DNA of 64,000 nt from Isoetes taiwanensis (taxonomy: Eukaryota; Streptophyta; Lycopodiopsida; Isoetales; Isoetaceae), in assembly GCA_021234155.1 (NCBI GenBank), contig JAJEKV010000005.1, positions 8,734,216-8,798,215 of the forward strand, given 5' to 3'. Position 1 is the first letter of the stretch, and every line of letters starts with the position of its first letter. Below, piece after piece: positions 33,287 to 44,500 of this stretch. Below the pieces are notes generated by a model, which was not told the DNA's origin, did no database searches, and was given only the letters and a program-made list of their open reading frames with translations. Position numbers and translations under genes: made by a program.

Positions 33287-33616
33287 AAAGCAGTACTGTA
33301 ATTTCTTCAGAAGCTGTTTTGAATTCTGGCTCTTTCTCAATTTTGAGAGAGCTGAAGTGAAATCACGCCATGCGCGAAATATGTTTGTGTGCAAAATGTT
33401 TAAATTGTACAGGTCCAATACACGTCTGGCATGAATTGCATAAAGCTAATTTCTGTATGCAATTCACGCCAGGCGTGTATGGACTGCTGTACAATTTAAA
33501 CATTTTGCACACAAACATATTTCGCGCCTGGCGTGATTTCAGTTCAGCTCTCTCAAAATTAAGAATGAAAGAGCCAGAATACAAAACAGCTTCTGAAGAA
33601 ATTACAGTTCTGCTTT
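33287..33616. repeat. Palindrome of about 330 bp
   Basis: The left arm (33,287-33,443) and right arm (33,455-33,616) are reverse complements with few mismatches and one small indel near 33,335/33,565. The centre is only about 10 bp. The arms contain paired CGCCATGCGCG and CGCGCCTGGCG words. A related TATGCAATTCACGCC block also occurs upstream at 33,247-33,272. A transcript would fold into a long hairpin. It may be a foldback element or MITE. Confidence 0.85.
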
Positions 33617-33857
33617 CAAGTTAGAGTTGACACTAAAGAAACATATTGCAGTCATTAAATTCTTGTATTGCCATTAAAAATTTTTACATAAAGCCTTTTA
33701 TTAGAGTTGCCCAGCTCTGTGTTACAAAATTATAAAAGTTCTAGGCAGTTTAAGGAGATGCCTAGCTCCATTCATAATCATCATTTGAGGCCTTTTTTGA
33801 AGATGCCCAGCTCGCTTTTCTGAACCAAAAACCTAATAACAAAAACAAAAAACAAAT

Positions 33858-34334
33858 TCAGCCCTCTGCCTCCTCCTCCTCTTTCTCCTCCTCCTCCTCT
33901 TCTTCCTCTGAGCTTTCATCTGCCATCTCTTCAAGGATGGCTTCTGCAATAACTTCATCATCGGAGGAGGAGAGGGCGTCCATTATAATATGCTTCTTCT
34001 CTTCCTCCAATTCTTCTCGCCACTCCTCATCTGCTTCCTCCATTTCTTCTTCTTTTTGAACCTCCTTCTCCATCTTTTCATCAGAATCTGCTGGTGTATG
34101 GGGGGACTCAGGGCTGCTAGTGCTGGTGCTGAGATACTCCTTTCCCGAGTGAAGATTACCCTGAAGAAACAAGTCCTCGCATTCATCCGGTCTATGGTGC
34201 GGAAGGCAGCCACAGCGGCATCTGCGGGATGGGGGAATGGATTTCTTGATCAGTTTTTTGATCTCTCTCTTTGCCTCACGGAGGCGAGTCCGGCAGGATG
34301 GAGCGGGACGAAGCCAGGCAGCATGGCTCACCAT
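33858..34334 (-). CDS. Acidic Glu-rich small protein, unknown
   Basis: The frame starts at an ATG at 34,334 and runs 158 codons. The N-terminus is basic (CRTRLREAKREIKKLIKKS) with a Cys/His patch (RRCRCGCLPHH). A Ser/Pro linker follows, and then about 75 residues dominated by Glu, ending in a run of Glu at 33,870-33,905. No catalytic motif is present. Glu-rich tails are typical of chromatin-associated proteins and of some transposon ORF1 products. Low complexity makes chance openness possible, but the Arg/Lys N-terminus is not simple repeat. Confidence 0.35.
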   Translation of the reverse strand: MVSHAAWLRPAPSCRTRLREAKREIKKLIKKSIPPSRRCRCGCLPHHRPDECEDLFLQGNLHSGKEYLSTSTSSPESPHTPADSDEKMEKEVQKEEEMEEADEEWREELEEEKKHIIMDALSSSDDEVIAEAILEEMADESSEEEEEEEEKEEEEAEG

Positions 34335-34684
34335 GGTAAGGAAGAAAATGCAGGGCGCTAGAAGAAAGAAAGAATGGGCGGTGGAAGGAATGGAGGGTTT
34401 CATGCAAGATATAGTAGTTGCATGCAAGGTTTCGTATAGGCGCGGTTGTAATTATGATTCCATCACATCATATACGAATTATATCTATTGAATTAATTAC
34501 GCCCTAGGTTATCATTAATTCTCTATAGAATTACCCACATGTCAGCTATACTTAAAACCTATGTTGTCATTAATTTTGTATAATTACCTAGACCTCAGCT
34601 ATACTTACAACCAACTTTGACCTACCTACACCTAAGCTATACTTACAACCTATTTTTGGCTGCACTTACAACATATATTTGTCC

Positions 34685-34717
34685 ATTTAATGGTTTTTTT
34701 GGTATTTTTTAAAGTTC
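34685..34717. repeat. 33-bp direct repeat, copy 1
   Basis: ATTTAATGGTTTTTTTGG and the following 15 bases recur without change at 37,250-37,282, bracketing the DIRS-like and transposase remnants. Confidence 0.75.
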
Positions 34718-34720
34718 CCT

Positions 34721-35260
34721 TTAATCTATTCTCAAAATTACTTTTACATACAAAGTAAAAAGGAAATCATGTGGTTGAAGAACAGCCAAAGCATCGGAAA
34801 GAGATTCATAACGAAAAGAAGGAACAGATAAAAAAGAGTTAAGATAGCGTAAATCCAAAATCAAACGGAGCTTGTGGTCTTCTTTGGGCACAACGCCTAG
34901 GGGCGAGCAGAAAAAAGGACATGGCAGGACTTGCATGACAGCACCAGAACTTAAAAGATCGCGAATGACAGAACGGGCAAAAGGAATATGTGATGAGCGA
35001 GAGGAAAGATTGGGGCGAAGAAAGGATTGAGATGGAGGTCCATGAGCCCAAGGGGGAGCATAACCATGTTGGATCCAAGAGAAGACGAGGGAATTTGTAG
35101 AGATAGAGCGCCAAAAAGGTAAAGACGCGAAGAGACGCCCACGGACAGACAAGGTGGCATAGTGGGTATCAAGAACAACAGGATCAAAGGGGAGATGCGG
35201 TAAAGGAGAGGTAAAAACTTTAATCAGAAGGAAATACAACACGTAGTGAAGAACGGACAA
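34721..35260 (-). pseudogene. DIRS-like reverse transcriptase fragment
   Basis: The 179-codon frame reads GRLFASLPFWRSIS, SLVFSWIQHGYAPPW, then SVIRDLLSSGAVMQV, FFCSPLGVVPKEDHKLRLILDLRYLNSFL and ends just after DFLFTLYVK. The order GRL..PFW, I..GY.PPW, I..LL..GA..EV, SPL.VV.K...LRLILDLR.LN is the N-terminal half of DIRS/Ngaro reverse transcriptases, and LYVK stands where DLKxAY would be. The active-site YxDD, RNase H and tyrosine recombinase are missing, so it is truncated at about 34,720. DIRS elements integrate with a tyrosine recombinase. Confidence 0.75.
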
Positions 35261-35599
35261 AAAACCAAATTAACTCAAGAAGACCAAGGCGGGGGCAACG
35301 CAGGCGGAGGAAGGGCTGGATGGTGTGTTTATACATTCTTAGACTCGTCATCATATGGGCTTGACTTGCTTTTGTCGGGGCGACCTCTCTTTTCCATTTC
35401 ATGGCTGGCACACCCTTCTTGTTATTGTTTTTTATAGCAAGCACCCCCAACTCTCCTACATCGAGTTCGCTTTCTCCCCCACGGCTCGCTCGCGCCGCTG
35501 GTTCTCGTCGTCAATGCGAACCTTCCCTCTCACCTGAGCCGGACTCTGTGGACCCCACTTCACTTTCTCCCACCACCTCCCCCGCTTCCGCATCATCTA

Positions 35600-36300
35600 T
35601 TTTTTCTTTTTGGTCCCCCTCAGCCTTTGCTGCTCCTTTCTCTTCTCGCGGGATGCCGCCGCTCCTTCTTTTCCCACTCAGATCTCTTCTCTGCCGCATG
35701 CATCTCCCGCCTCCGCCATGCCCATTCCTTCTGCTCCCGTTCCTCCTGATTATACTCAATTATTGCACGAGCTTCAACAGCAATGGACCCAACAATTGTC
35801 AGTTCAGACCCAACTTGAGCACCTTCAACAGGATATTCGAGAATGAGCCGCTCGACCTACCCCTTCTTTTGAGCGCGACTCCATGCAGCATTATTACGAG
35901 TTTGCTTCTGCTATGGGCACCCAGTTTCGTTGGATTCATGGACGTCTAGCTATGTTGGGGTCACCATTCTAGACGATGTGCTGCAAATGGTGGAAGAAGG
36001 TAAGTGTTTGGCGGACCAAGAAATGAAATTTGTCCTTATTGCTGACCAACATGGATACGACGTCGCCTTGCAATTTAGCGAGTTCCCTAGTTTGAATTTT
36101 TCTTCTGACGAATCCAAACGCCTGCGACAAGCCAAAAACTTCGCCCAAGAGAAACGCCTATCCCATGCTCGCACTTCCCCCTGCCACTTTCTCTTCTTCT
36201 GCTTCTTCACCTGCTAACCCCACCTCCCTTCGCTGTACTATTTGTGGTCGTTTCTGCCATACTGCCGAAAATTGTTTTCGTCGGCAGTTCTTCCATACCT
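35600..36300 (+). pseudogene. DIRS-like Gag fragment with zinc knuckle
   Basis: Successive frames encode a Pro/Ser-rich head, a Gln-rich coiled coil (LLHELQQQWTQQLSVQTQLE), then DDVLQMVEEGKCLADQEMKF followed by LIADQHGYDVALQF, and finally RCTICGRFCHTAENC. A segment in which L-x-x-ADxxGxDVA is followed by a K-R-L-x-x-A helix is typical of DIRS-group Gag, and CTICGRFCHTAENC is a C-x2-C-x4-H-x4-C knuckle. Three frames are used, with a stop at 35,846 and one near 36,217. It lies on the strand opposite to the RT fragment, so one of the two has been inverted or they come from separate copies. Confidence 0.6.
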
Positions 36301-37110
36301 CAACATGCCATTATTTCCATGTAATGCAATTTTACTCCCCTTTGCATGACTTGCTTGCCAATTTTGCCAAGATGAAATTGGAATGCCATGAATATTTATC
36401 CATGCAACTTTACATATCCATGACCCTAGCAGTGGGTATTTTTTTTTCTTTGGAAATTTTTCATCTTGAAGTGCAAGCTCATAAATGGAGCACATGTAAG
36501 TCCTCCTCTCATCACAAGTATACTCTTGGAAGGTGGCTCTTGCTTCCACCAATTCATCAATTTCAAACTTCTGAACACAATTAGCCCAACAACATTCCAT
36601 TCCCCTTACCTTAGTCAGAGCTTCACATGAACAATCACTACTTGACTTGGACCTCTTGCTAGGATAATGTTTCACCACTGAGTGTGCCCTCTTCTCTGAA
36701 AATGTGGTCCTGGCAGCTATTGGAGGTGCATTAAGTGTCATCCACAACCTCTGGCTCTGGTAAAAGGAATTCTCCTATAAACTCAATGCAGGCTATAGGC
36801 CATGGCATGATGCATGGAACCTCCAATTGTTTAATACAAGCAGTGCAATCCTGGTGATTTGACCCTTTTTCCTTCCATTCTCTTCTAAACTTGTTATGGA
36901 CACACCCACTTTATCCTCTCCTAACCTTTCATCATTGACAGCTTGGATAGGATCAGCTAGTATGATAGTTCCTTCACCTACTAGCTCCTTATTGCATTGG
37001 TGCTTCACTTTCACCTTCTTATTCTTCCAATCCAACCTACTGTAGAGGATAATTTGCTTAGTAGTCTCAGCCTCAACACCCTTTGGGTGGTCCACACCAT
37101 TGACCTACAA
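36238..37110 (-). pseudogene. Transposase-like N-terminal domains
   Basis: Read downward, the first frame (36,793-37,110) has VDHPKGVEAETTKQIILYS and VGEGTIILADPIQAVNDERLG, the G-x-I-x-x-xDP-x-x-x-V-x-x-x-x-LG pattern seen in plant transposon-related proteins. The second (36,238-36,747) has CCWANCVQKFEIDELVEAR, then TCDERRTYMCSIYEL, and later ISSWQNW and HGNNG. The C-x-x-x-C...F head, the EER-Y helix and an H-G-N box are a recurrent module in DDE transposon proteins of plants and animals. A stop near 36,780 separates the two. No DDE domain follows. The superfamily is not assigned. Confidence 0.45.
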
Positions 37111-37249
37111 GAACAATGTTTACAATGGGGTAACAATGTGATAAGAACATGTGGTAACAATGTTGAAACATGTTGGGGGGGATAGGTATTATATTTTTAC
37201 CCTTTTTAGGATCCACACGCTTCACCTATATAAAGTTACCTATTTGTTT

Positions 37250-37282
37250 ATTTAATGGTTTTTTTGGTATTTTTTAAAGTTC
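37250..37282. repeat. 33-bp direct repeat, copy 2
   Basis: This is an unchanged copy of 34,685-34,717. See that entry. Confidence 0.75.
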
Positions 37283-37334
37283 TTTCAACTGTATCAAGGC
37301 ATGTCGCCGATCATAGTGGGGAGCATACTCTTGC

Positions 37335-37805
37335 TCAACTGCTCAACTGCTCTTGAAAATTTCCCAAAATTTCCTTGAGCAGTTTTTGCTCAAGTCCCTC
37401 GGAAGCCCAAATGCTCAACTGCTCTTGAAATTTTTCCAAAATTCCCTTGAGCAGTTTTTGCTCTTTACGGGTTTTCTCAAACTCTTCATTGAGCTGATGG
37501 AATCTCTGTTCCAATGGTTGAGGGTTTTCTACGGAAGGGTTTATGTTACCTGGCTGAGGTTCTCCTCCCTGAGGATCATTCTCCTTGGTAACCACTTCCT
37601 GAGTTTCATTTTTGACGCCATCTTCCTTGGCCGCCTCAACCTCTGCCTCGAATTCAAATTCAAGCAGATCATCATCCAGATCGATGTCCTGCAAAGCTGG
37701 CAGTATTCCTTCATCAGCAGGGTGAACTTCTGGCATACCACCCATTGGCTGCCCCATACCTGCTGGAACATTCTCAGAAACATTCTCAGGTCCCTGATAT
37801 GCCAT
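37335..37805 (-). pseudogene. Gag N-terminus of an LTR retrotransposon
   Basis: The frame starts with an ATG at 37,805, three bases inside a primer-binding site, so the start is firm. The translation is acidic (DIDLDDDLLEFEFEAEVEAA), Gln/Pro-rich, then helical (LEQRFHQLNEEFEKTRKEQK). It ends with two copies of a QKLLK(E/G)IL(G/E)xFQEQLS unit from a 70-bp duplication (about 37,338-37,462). Capsid and pol are missing. The duplication may be an internal expansion. Ty1/copia or Ty3/gypsy cannot be told apart from this part. Confidence 0.55.
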
Positions 37806-37808
37806 TAT

Positions 37809-37820
37809 GCTCTGATACCA
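37809..37820 (-). other. Primer-binding site, initiator tRNA-Met
   Basis: The minus strand reads TGGTATCAGAGC, an exact match to the canonical plant initiator tRNA-Met primer site, four bases inside the LTR end. Confidence 0.85.
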
Positions 37821-37824
37821 AAAT

Positions 37825-38215
37825 TGTCACGCAGCAATTCTGCAGCTTCCCAACAACGGGGAAAGGCCACTGGTCTACCGCCCACTCCACGAACTCCCAG
37901 AGTTCCCCACGACCGATGGGATTAATCTCCCAGAGACTAATCAGGAAGCCTAGCTTCCTCTTGATTCTTCCCAAAAGAATCGAATAATCCTTTGCACAAA
38001 AGGATTGACGAATTATCTCCCGGAGATAATTCTTTGGATGCAAGTATGAACCTGGCAAACTATTGCCAGTACTGCAAATCAATGCAAGTAAGGTTTTTGT
38101 ATTCCAAATACAAAGTAATGCTCTTGCAACGGAATCCAACTTCAAAGCTTGCAAGCATTACAAGCAAGAATAGAAGATCACCATATTCGATTGTGAACCA
38201 GCTCTTGCTAATCTT
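37825..38215 (-). repeat. 5' LTR, minus-strand retrotransposon remnant
   Basis: The plus-strand sequence starts TGTCACGCAGC directly beside the primer-binding site. It contains inverted words such as TCTCCCGGAGA and TGGCAAACTATTGCCA. The outer end is not certain; it is placed before the next coding-like exon at about 38,220. The second LTR is not in the window. Confidence 0.55.
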
Positions 38216-38219
38216 ACTC

Positions 38220-40740
38220 ACAGGATGCGCTCCAATGACCATGTCCAAACACTGGTTAAGAGCTCCAAGGTTTATCCCATTGAAGTGCTAATGCCTGCAG
38301 ACGTCGTACCATTTGATCCCATCACAAGGTAACAGTTACTAAGGCTCTAGCTCAGTCAAGTATTTGTTTGCCATTTCATGGTTAATTAAGTATTTGTTTG
38401 CTATATTCTAGGAGGAAGGTGACCTGGAGTACGACGGATGACTTACAGGGTAAAATTTTTTACATCATTTTCGGTAACCACAGTATTTGCACCACACAGC
38501 TGCTATGCTCATACATTGGAGAATTAGAGCAGCAGCTTGAGTTTGCTAAGGCATACGCCCGAAGAAAACCAGAGTGATGAATGGAAACTTGTCAGATAAG
38601 GAATACATTGAGCTGAGCATACAGTTATAGCTAATACCGTGTATTGGGAACCCTTGATCGAAAAGCTACAGTAGCTACGTCATCAGCACAAGGTCTATGG
38701 TTGTCCTCCTCAAGCATCCATGGCACGACAATGACATCAGCTTAGAATGTAACACCTCTTTTTAGCTCAAGAGGATCGTGGCCGCGATTCTAATTACCTC
38801 TTCTTACTGTAGGATTTTCATGAGATAGCCACAACGACATTGAAGTTAAAAAAGTCAAAGGATGAGAAACAATGCATATTTATGGAAGACAAAGTTTTCA
38901 AAAAAATGATGGATGTCGTATCAAAGTGGGTAAATTACAACTGGCAGACGATCATGGTGAACTCCCCGAGAAGCCAACGAAGGATTTCTTCAGCAAGACC
39001 TGGCTGAGATACCTATGAGGTATGTCGAACGCAGAAGTAAGTCAATTGCTGGATGAGATTTTAGAAGGCAAGGCTTACGTGAATGTGCAACCAGGTTATT
39101 TTGAGAGGTTTGACTACAACTAGAGGGCACTTGACATTAGAAGTCTCACCTTCATGCGAAGGGAAATAATATCTTATGCTCCAGAAGGACTACACCAATT
39201 TTGTTTGCTTCTTGAATTTCTTGACTTTCGTGAGCAGTCAAAGGTAATTACAATAAATTAGACCATGCTTTAGACAACTTGCCTGTAGCGTTTCTCCCAT
39301 CAGGGCTATTTTGAAACCAAAATAGGCTAGGAAAAGAAGGGAAAGAAAAAATTTAGTGCACGCAGTCACAAAGGAGGGCATTACACTAGCCACATCGGTG
39401 TCGGAAAATGCAACACTTGTGTTCATTAACATAGAAGACTCTCAAAAGTATAGAACAACAAAAAATATGGACCTATTCACAAGGATAGCCAACATGACAA
39501 TGAAAAAAACCTTTTACTTGATTATGCTCATGCGTTTTGTACATTTTCCTGACTGCTTGTACAGTCAGAAACAAATCCAAGGGGGGTCGCACATTTCTTT
39601 GGTGTCGTATGAAGAGCAAGATTGGGTACCCAAAAGGAAGGTCAAGGAATATCAGTACTATATCAGTCACATGGTTATCAACAGGAGTGACGCTCGTGTA
39701 ATACCTTTGTAACCCGAGTTGGAACTTCGCCTGCCGCAGGTGAGCAGCGCTCTGAAGAGCACCCCATGCCACTTACTGGAAATGAGGATGCTAAAGAGAA
39801 ATTCAAAAAGAGGTTTCAAACATACTTTATGGGCAAATCAAGATATACATGGGCTGCAATGGATGGAGAACATGTGTTCAAATGCTAGCTGAAGACCTCA
39901 TATGCTTATCACATCGTTCAACAGCTGGTGCCCAAGGATATCTGTGTACTTGATTTCTTCTCTGCCGGTACAACATCTTGTGTTGCTCTGATACAAGAGA
40001 AAAAAAGCGTTGCATTTGAAAGTGACGAGAATGTTTGTCATTTCTTGAGGTCCTTCTTGGAGACACTAGAAAAAATGGCACGTCCTACGGCTGGGGAGTC
40101 CGTGGAAGAAGAGAAGGCGGATACTAACAATCCAGCACATGGTTCGACTAGGCCCAATACCAAGATTACCCAAAGCACGAACATATCCAATTTGGATAAA
40201 ATCCTAGATAGCCTGGATGCCAAGAGCTACGAGGAAAGAATGCAGTAGACAAAGAAACTCTTGGAAGAGACGCAGAAAGGTATTGATGCCTTAGAACCTA
40301 CATTTGAAAAGTTAGATGCATTGAACAAATCGCTTGATGGTTCTTTTCTGACAGGCAAGCTTGATTTTGAATATATGGGCATCAACAATGTAAAGCAAGA
40401 TGAATTTGGGACAGACGAAATACAAGAGCACAAAAAATTAAAGATTTTCCATCAAACTGAGGGTGACCTGAGAAAGTTGCCAAGCACGTGCAACAATTAG
40501 CACGGGCTATGGATGTGAATGTCCCAAATGTGACAGGCTAAACCGAGATTGACACATCCTACGCTATAGCTGTGGGGAAGAAACATGTGCAGCGGATAGC
40601 TGATGAACTAGGTGTCTCATTAGATGTGACATCAGATTCTATTTCTGAAACTCAATATGATCGCTTAGGCGAAATCTTGTACATTACTATTTTGACGGAC
40701 AATATAAGTTATGGTTTTGAATGACTCAATCCTTATTTGT
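38220..40740 (+). pseudogene. Decayed gene: ParB/Srx-like segment plus DNA methyltransferase-like motif
   Basis: An exon (about 38,222-38,331) encodes VYPIEVLMPADVVPFDPITR and ends at GTAACAG. A second (38,413-38,448) adds RKVTWSTTDDLQ. Then KIFYIIFGNHSICTTQLL follows, resembling the G-x-H-R/S box of ParB/sulfiredoxin-like domains. After several stops, 39,356-39,712 and 39,928-40,248 continue in frame-shifted pieces. The latter begins DICVLDFFSAGTTSCVAL and EKKSVAFESDENVCHFL, which aligns with the C-terminal VLDPFxGSGTT...GIExxxxYC box of beta-class DNA N4/N6 methyltransferases. Helical segments (EETQKGIDALEPTFEKLDAL; VGKKHVQRIADELGVSL) run to 40,730. At least five breaks are present. The family is inferred from two short motifs. 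Confidence 0.45.
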
Positions 40741-40759
40741 TTATTATCAAATGTTGCTT

Positions 40760-41150
40760 GTTATCATGTCTCAAATATTGCCAACACGATACTCTCTAGC
40801 ACATAGCTATCGTAAAAATTCATAATGTTGGTTGCGTGTCTGTTGAGAAAAGTGCTCGGAGGTATGGTTTGCATTTATCTAAAATCTGTAACTTACACAC
40901 CAACATCCCTTTTTTCACTTGAAAAGTTTGCGGTCGTGATCCTTATGATGCAATTTTACTCAAGAATGAACTTAATCATGGCCTCGACAGATTAATTTTG
41001 ACACACTATAATTTTCTCATAATATTTCTGCATTAAAACGCCAACTTTTAGTCCAGGAGACCCACTTTTGGCAATCTTTTTGGCAGGCCAAAGACCTATT
41101 TCATACTAAACGAGAATTCCAAATTTCTCAAAGTAATTAATATTTGCTGA
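40760..41150. other. AT-rich spacer, no gene
   Basis: Nothing recognised. Confidence 0.5.
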
Positions 41151-41540
41151 AGTCAGAGAAACTCGCAAGATCCTAGCAAATGTTCGAGCCTCAAATGTAA
41201 AAGCGAAGGTCGTACTGGTGGTGCTTGGTGATCCCACTGATGCGGCAAATACTGGAGCCTACTTGGCATTGGCTAGCTGTCAATAAGGACCATGGCCTCA
41301 ATTTAATACTATGGCAATGGTAATAAAGAAATATCTATTATATGGCTGATAATGAATGTGGTTATCACCACTTTGACATTACTTTCTTCAATGGCAAGCA
41401 AAGAGAGCACCTTCTTATCGCTTCATCTCATGAATACTATGATCGAGATGACACAATCTTTGCCGATACATAGCGTAATTGCAGCTTTGCTATGATGAAG
41501 CGCTATGGATTGGCATTTACCACCTTTCTTTATCAGATGT
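41150..41540 (+). pseudogene. Degenerate coding-like segment, unknown
   Basis: A plus-strand frame gives KVVLVVLGDPTDAANTGAYLALASC before a stop at about 41,285. Further pieces, GYHHFDITFFNGKQREHLLIASSHEYYD and SFAMMKRYGLAFTTFLYQMW, follow in frame-broken form. The amino-acid texture (strand-loop with GDP, hydrophobic helices) suggests real ancestral coding, but I do not recognise the family. It follows the ParB/methyltransferase-like gene on the same strand and could be its distal part. Confidence 0.25.
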
Positions 41541-41637
41541 GGCCTTTTCTTCCCTAGACCTTCTCATTATGTGGCTGCAGATCGTAAAAATGAAGCTCTG
41601 GATCATAAAGATTCATTCGAAAGTGGTAAAGACATTT

Positions 41638-41986
41638 AGGTCTGATTTTGAAAATCGATTTTTGACGCAGCAATTCACTCAATAATCAAATTGTTTTTTC
41701 TTAAATGGCAGATCAAATATTGTCGTTTCCGAAATATATGATTAATAGAAAAACAAAGCTTTCTACAAAGAGTTATGTGAGTTTATCTATGGGATTTAAT
41801 TTTGTGGCAGCAAGTTAGGTCTGATTTCAGAAATTGATTTTTGATATAGCACTTCTCCAAAGAACCAGACTATTTTTTTTAGGAACAGATGTTGCCATTT
41901 TCGAAGCATATAATTAATAGAAAAACAGAGCTTTCTACAAAAAGTTATGTCAGTTTTTCTATGGGCTGTGATTTTAGAGCAGCAAG
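41638..41986. repeat. Diverged tandem duplication, about 175 bp
   Basis: GGTCTGATTTTGAAAATCGA (41,638) and GGTCTGATTTCAGAAATTGA (41,817) start two copies. Both contain AAAAACARAGCTTTCTACAAA and end GCAGCAAGT. Confidence 0.75.
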
Positions 41987-41989
41987 TAC

Positions 41990-44170
41990 TTTCTTTTATA
42001 TTAACATATCTGCATTATGCTTGAGGTAGCTTTGCTAGGATGACAGTTATTGCTACGTGTTTGGTACTGGAAAAGGGGCGTGCGCTTCCTTAATGTTTCT
42101 AAATTTATTAAATTACAAACTATAATTCCATTTCTCTTTCTTGTTAATGTTTTCTCAGGGCAAAATGATACAATTCGTGATCAGTGATAAACTAAGAGAC
42201 GCAATGTACATTTTGGCCCTTGCATCATTACAATTACTGCTAACATTTGCATGATTGGCTGTAGATACGAGTCCTTTCCTCCAGTTGTCTCTCCATTTTG
42301 CTGTCTAGATTGTCGCTAGAGAGTAGAATGCATAGCTGGCTGGCTCCTATGTGAAATCCGGCAAGGTCTGATAGGGCTTGTAAACGCAACAGATATGAAC
42401 TGCGGTATTGTCTCTGCACATCTTGTAGGTAGATTGCAACAAAAGTTTTCTCTAGAATATATTTAGCTTCTCTGATTTAAAATTCTGATGTTAAATGAAC
42501 TGGCTTGCGATTTCCAGGTTCAAACACTAATGACGATGGCAGATAAGCTCCCTTATGCTCCAATTGCTGTTTTATTTATCCCCCTTTGCTCTCACAATGA
42601 TTTATTTCTCTTCTCCTTGCACAAAACCAAATATTCGTAACTTTATCTTACTCTTCTAAAAGCCCAATGCCAGTATCTGCTCATCATCTAAACAAGTAAT
42701 ATGAACTGTTAGTATTTTTACCAACACATCTTCTGCTTGACTTTTCTTTTATGGCTTTATTTTCCTTCTGCAGAAGTTATGGCACAAACTGGACCTCTTA
42801 CACAGCCTTGTGATATACCACCAGGGCAAATGTTAAACCTATAAGAGGATGATGACATTCAACTAAACCAAGTTTTGATGGCTAATATAATTGTTAATAT
42901 GGTCCTTTCCTTGTTGTAAAATATATAGATCCTGTTGAAAAATGATGGATAGTAAAGTCTAGGATCATTTTCCAAGCTATTTTGATATCTCTCATGGTTC
43001 TAGAAAAGTAGGTACATGGAACTATTGTTTTTGAACTATATCAGGATTTAGAGCTTGCTCTTAGAAGTGCCATCAATTCATGCCATGCCAATAATAACTA
43101 GATTGCTCTGTAGTCCATAAATCTTGAAGGCCATGTTAGTTGCCAAGTATGTCACTCTGCCTACTAAATCTTTGGGGCATCTTTTCACTAACTAATTATT
43201 GCTAGAATAGACATGCTAGCGTAGTTCTCTGTTGTTAGGAGCTTTGCAGAATTGTTGCTTTCCTGCCTTGATATAAATTAGAAGCGTTCCTTGTCGCAAA
43301 TAAGCCTCTAAATTATAGTTGGGCTTTAAACTAGATTTATTATTCTACTTCTCTTACATCTTGTTAAACTACAACAACAATGTCTTGACTTTCATATAGT
43401 CCCCAATGTTTTCTGATATGATCTATAATAGATTATCTTCAGATAATCTCTAGGTTTACTATGTTGCTTTAAAAACTTATAAAAGAGCATCTTACAGATC
43501 TAGTTAATGAACATCATGGATTAAGCTCATTATTTTAAGTAACCTTAATTTTCTCATATTCTATTTCCGTTAATGACATATATTGGATATGTTTGCTCAT
43601 GGTATTCTATAATTTCCCTCAAGGTAGCCTAATAAACACTGAATGGATCTATCTTTAACAAGGTTTGTTATTTGTCCAGTTACTCTTTGTCTTACATATA
43701 TGCTGTTAAGATTTTTTCATTTTATTTTGTTATTTAATTAGTACATTGTATTAAAGTTTACAGTGTTATTACAAGCTGGAATATTAGGGTTCAACATTCC
43801 TGTTTGGTATATAAACATCGCAATACTTCTTGGACTAGCAAAAACGATGACCAATATTGAAGATCTATGAGAATAATACAATGACGAATTGTCACTGACT
43901 AGTATTCTGACTACTGATTTGATTAAATGACGAACTATTTGACTAACACTCTGCCATCTTGGCATGTCTTGTGTAAAAGCATGTCGATGGCAGTGAGTGC
44001 CTGCGTGTGTTTCATCCCCATTTCGTCATGCTTGCCTTTCTAAGTATTCATGCTTTGTTGGCTTGTTGTACACAGTGAGGACGTTGCCTCTTGGGTCGTG
44101 TTGAGTGATAACTTGAACGTCGAATGAACTGTATGTGCTCCCTTCAAGAGGAGGCTAGCAATGCATGTCC
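41990..44170. other. Long AT-rich stretch without a gene
   Basis: I see no supported ORF, RNA gene or repeat structure. Confidence 0.5.
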
Positions 44171-44215
44171 AAGCCACTTATACGATGCCAATGCCACATC
44201 CTCTTAGTATAGTGA

Positions 44216-44500
44216 TCAGATTGTTGAAGAGGAGCATCTTGCGCGTGCCTCCGGGTCGTCCATGCTGATACATCCGGCTTGATGCTGGCTGGTTACATCG
44301 AGGATAATCTTGGCTATGTGTTTCTGCTCCCTGTTGAGATTGCCAGAGTTTTCTTGCCATTCTTTCAACTCCTTTTCTACATCAAAGGTGTGTCCATTTG
44401 GGAAGTTTCCTAGAATGTCTAGCCATAATGCTGGCAGTCCAAGTTGCTGGCATGCATATGCGCTCATTTGGAAGACGTTATCGATGTCCTTTAGTGCGTG
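44216..44500 (-). pseudogene. Unplaced exon-like ORF
   Basis: A minus-strand frame of about 95 codons reads ALKDIDNVFQMSAYACQQLG, then LPALWLDILGNFPNG, then FDVEKELKEWQENSG and EQKHIAKIILDVTSQHQ. It is helical and non-repetitive and looks like a real protein piece. It lies on the same strand as the gene fragments at 46.5-47.4 kb and may belong to the same captured set. I recognise no family. Confidence 0.3.

Noticed and set aside
35950-37095. Minus-strand frame of 86 codons at 35,950-36,210 as a gene
   Set aside because: It is antisense to the DIRS-like gag segment, whose translation carries recognisable motifs.
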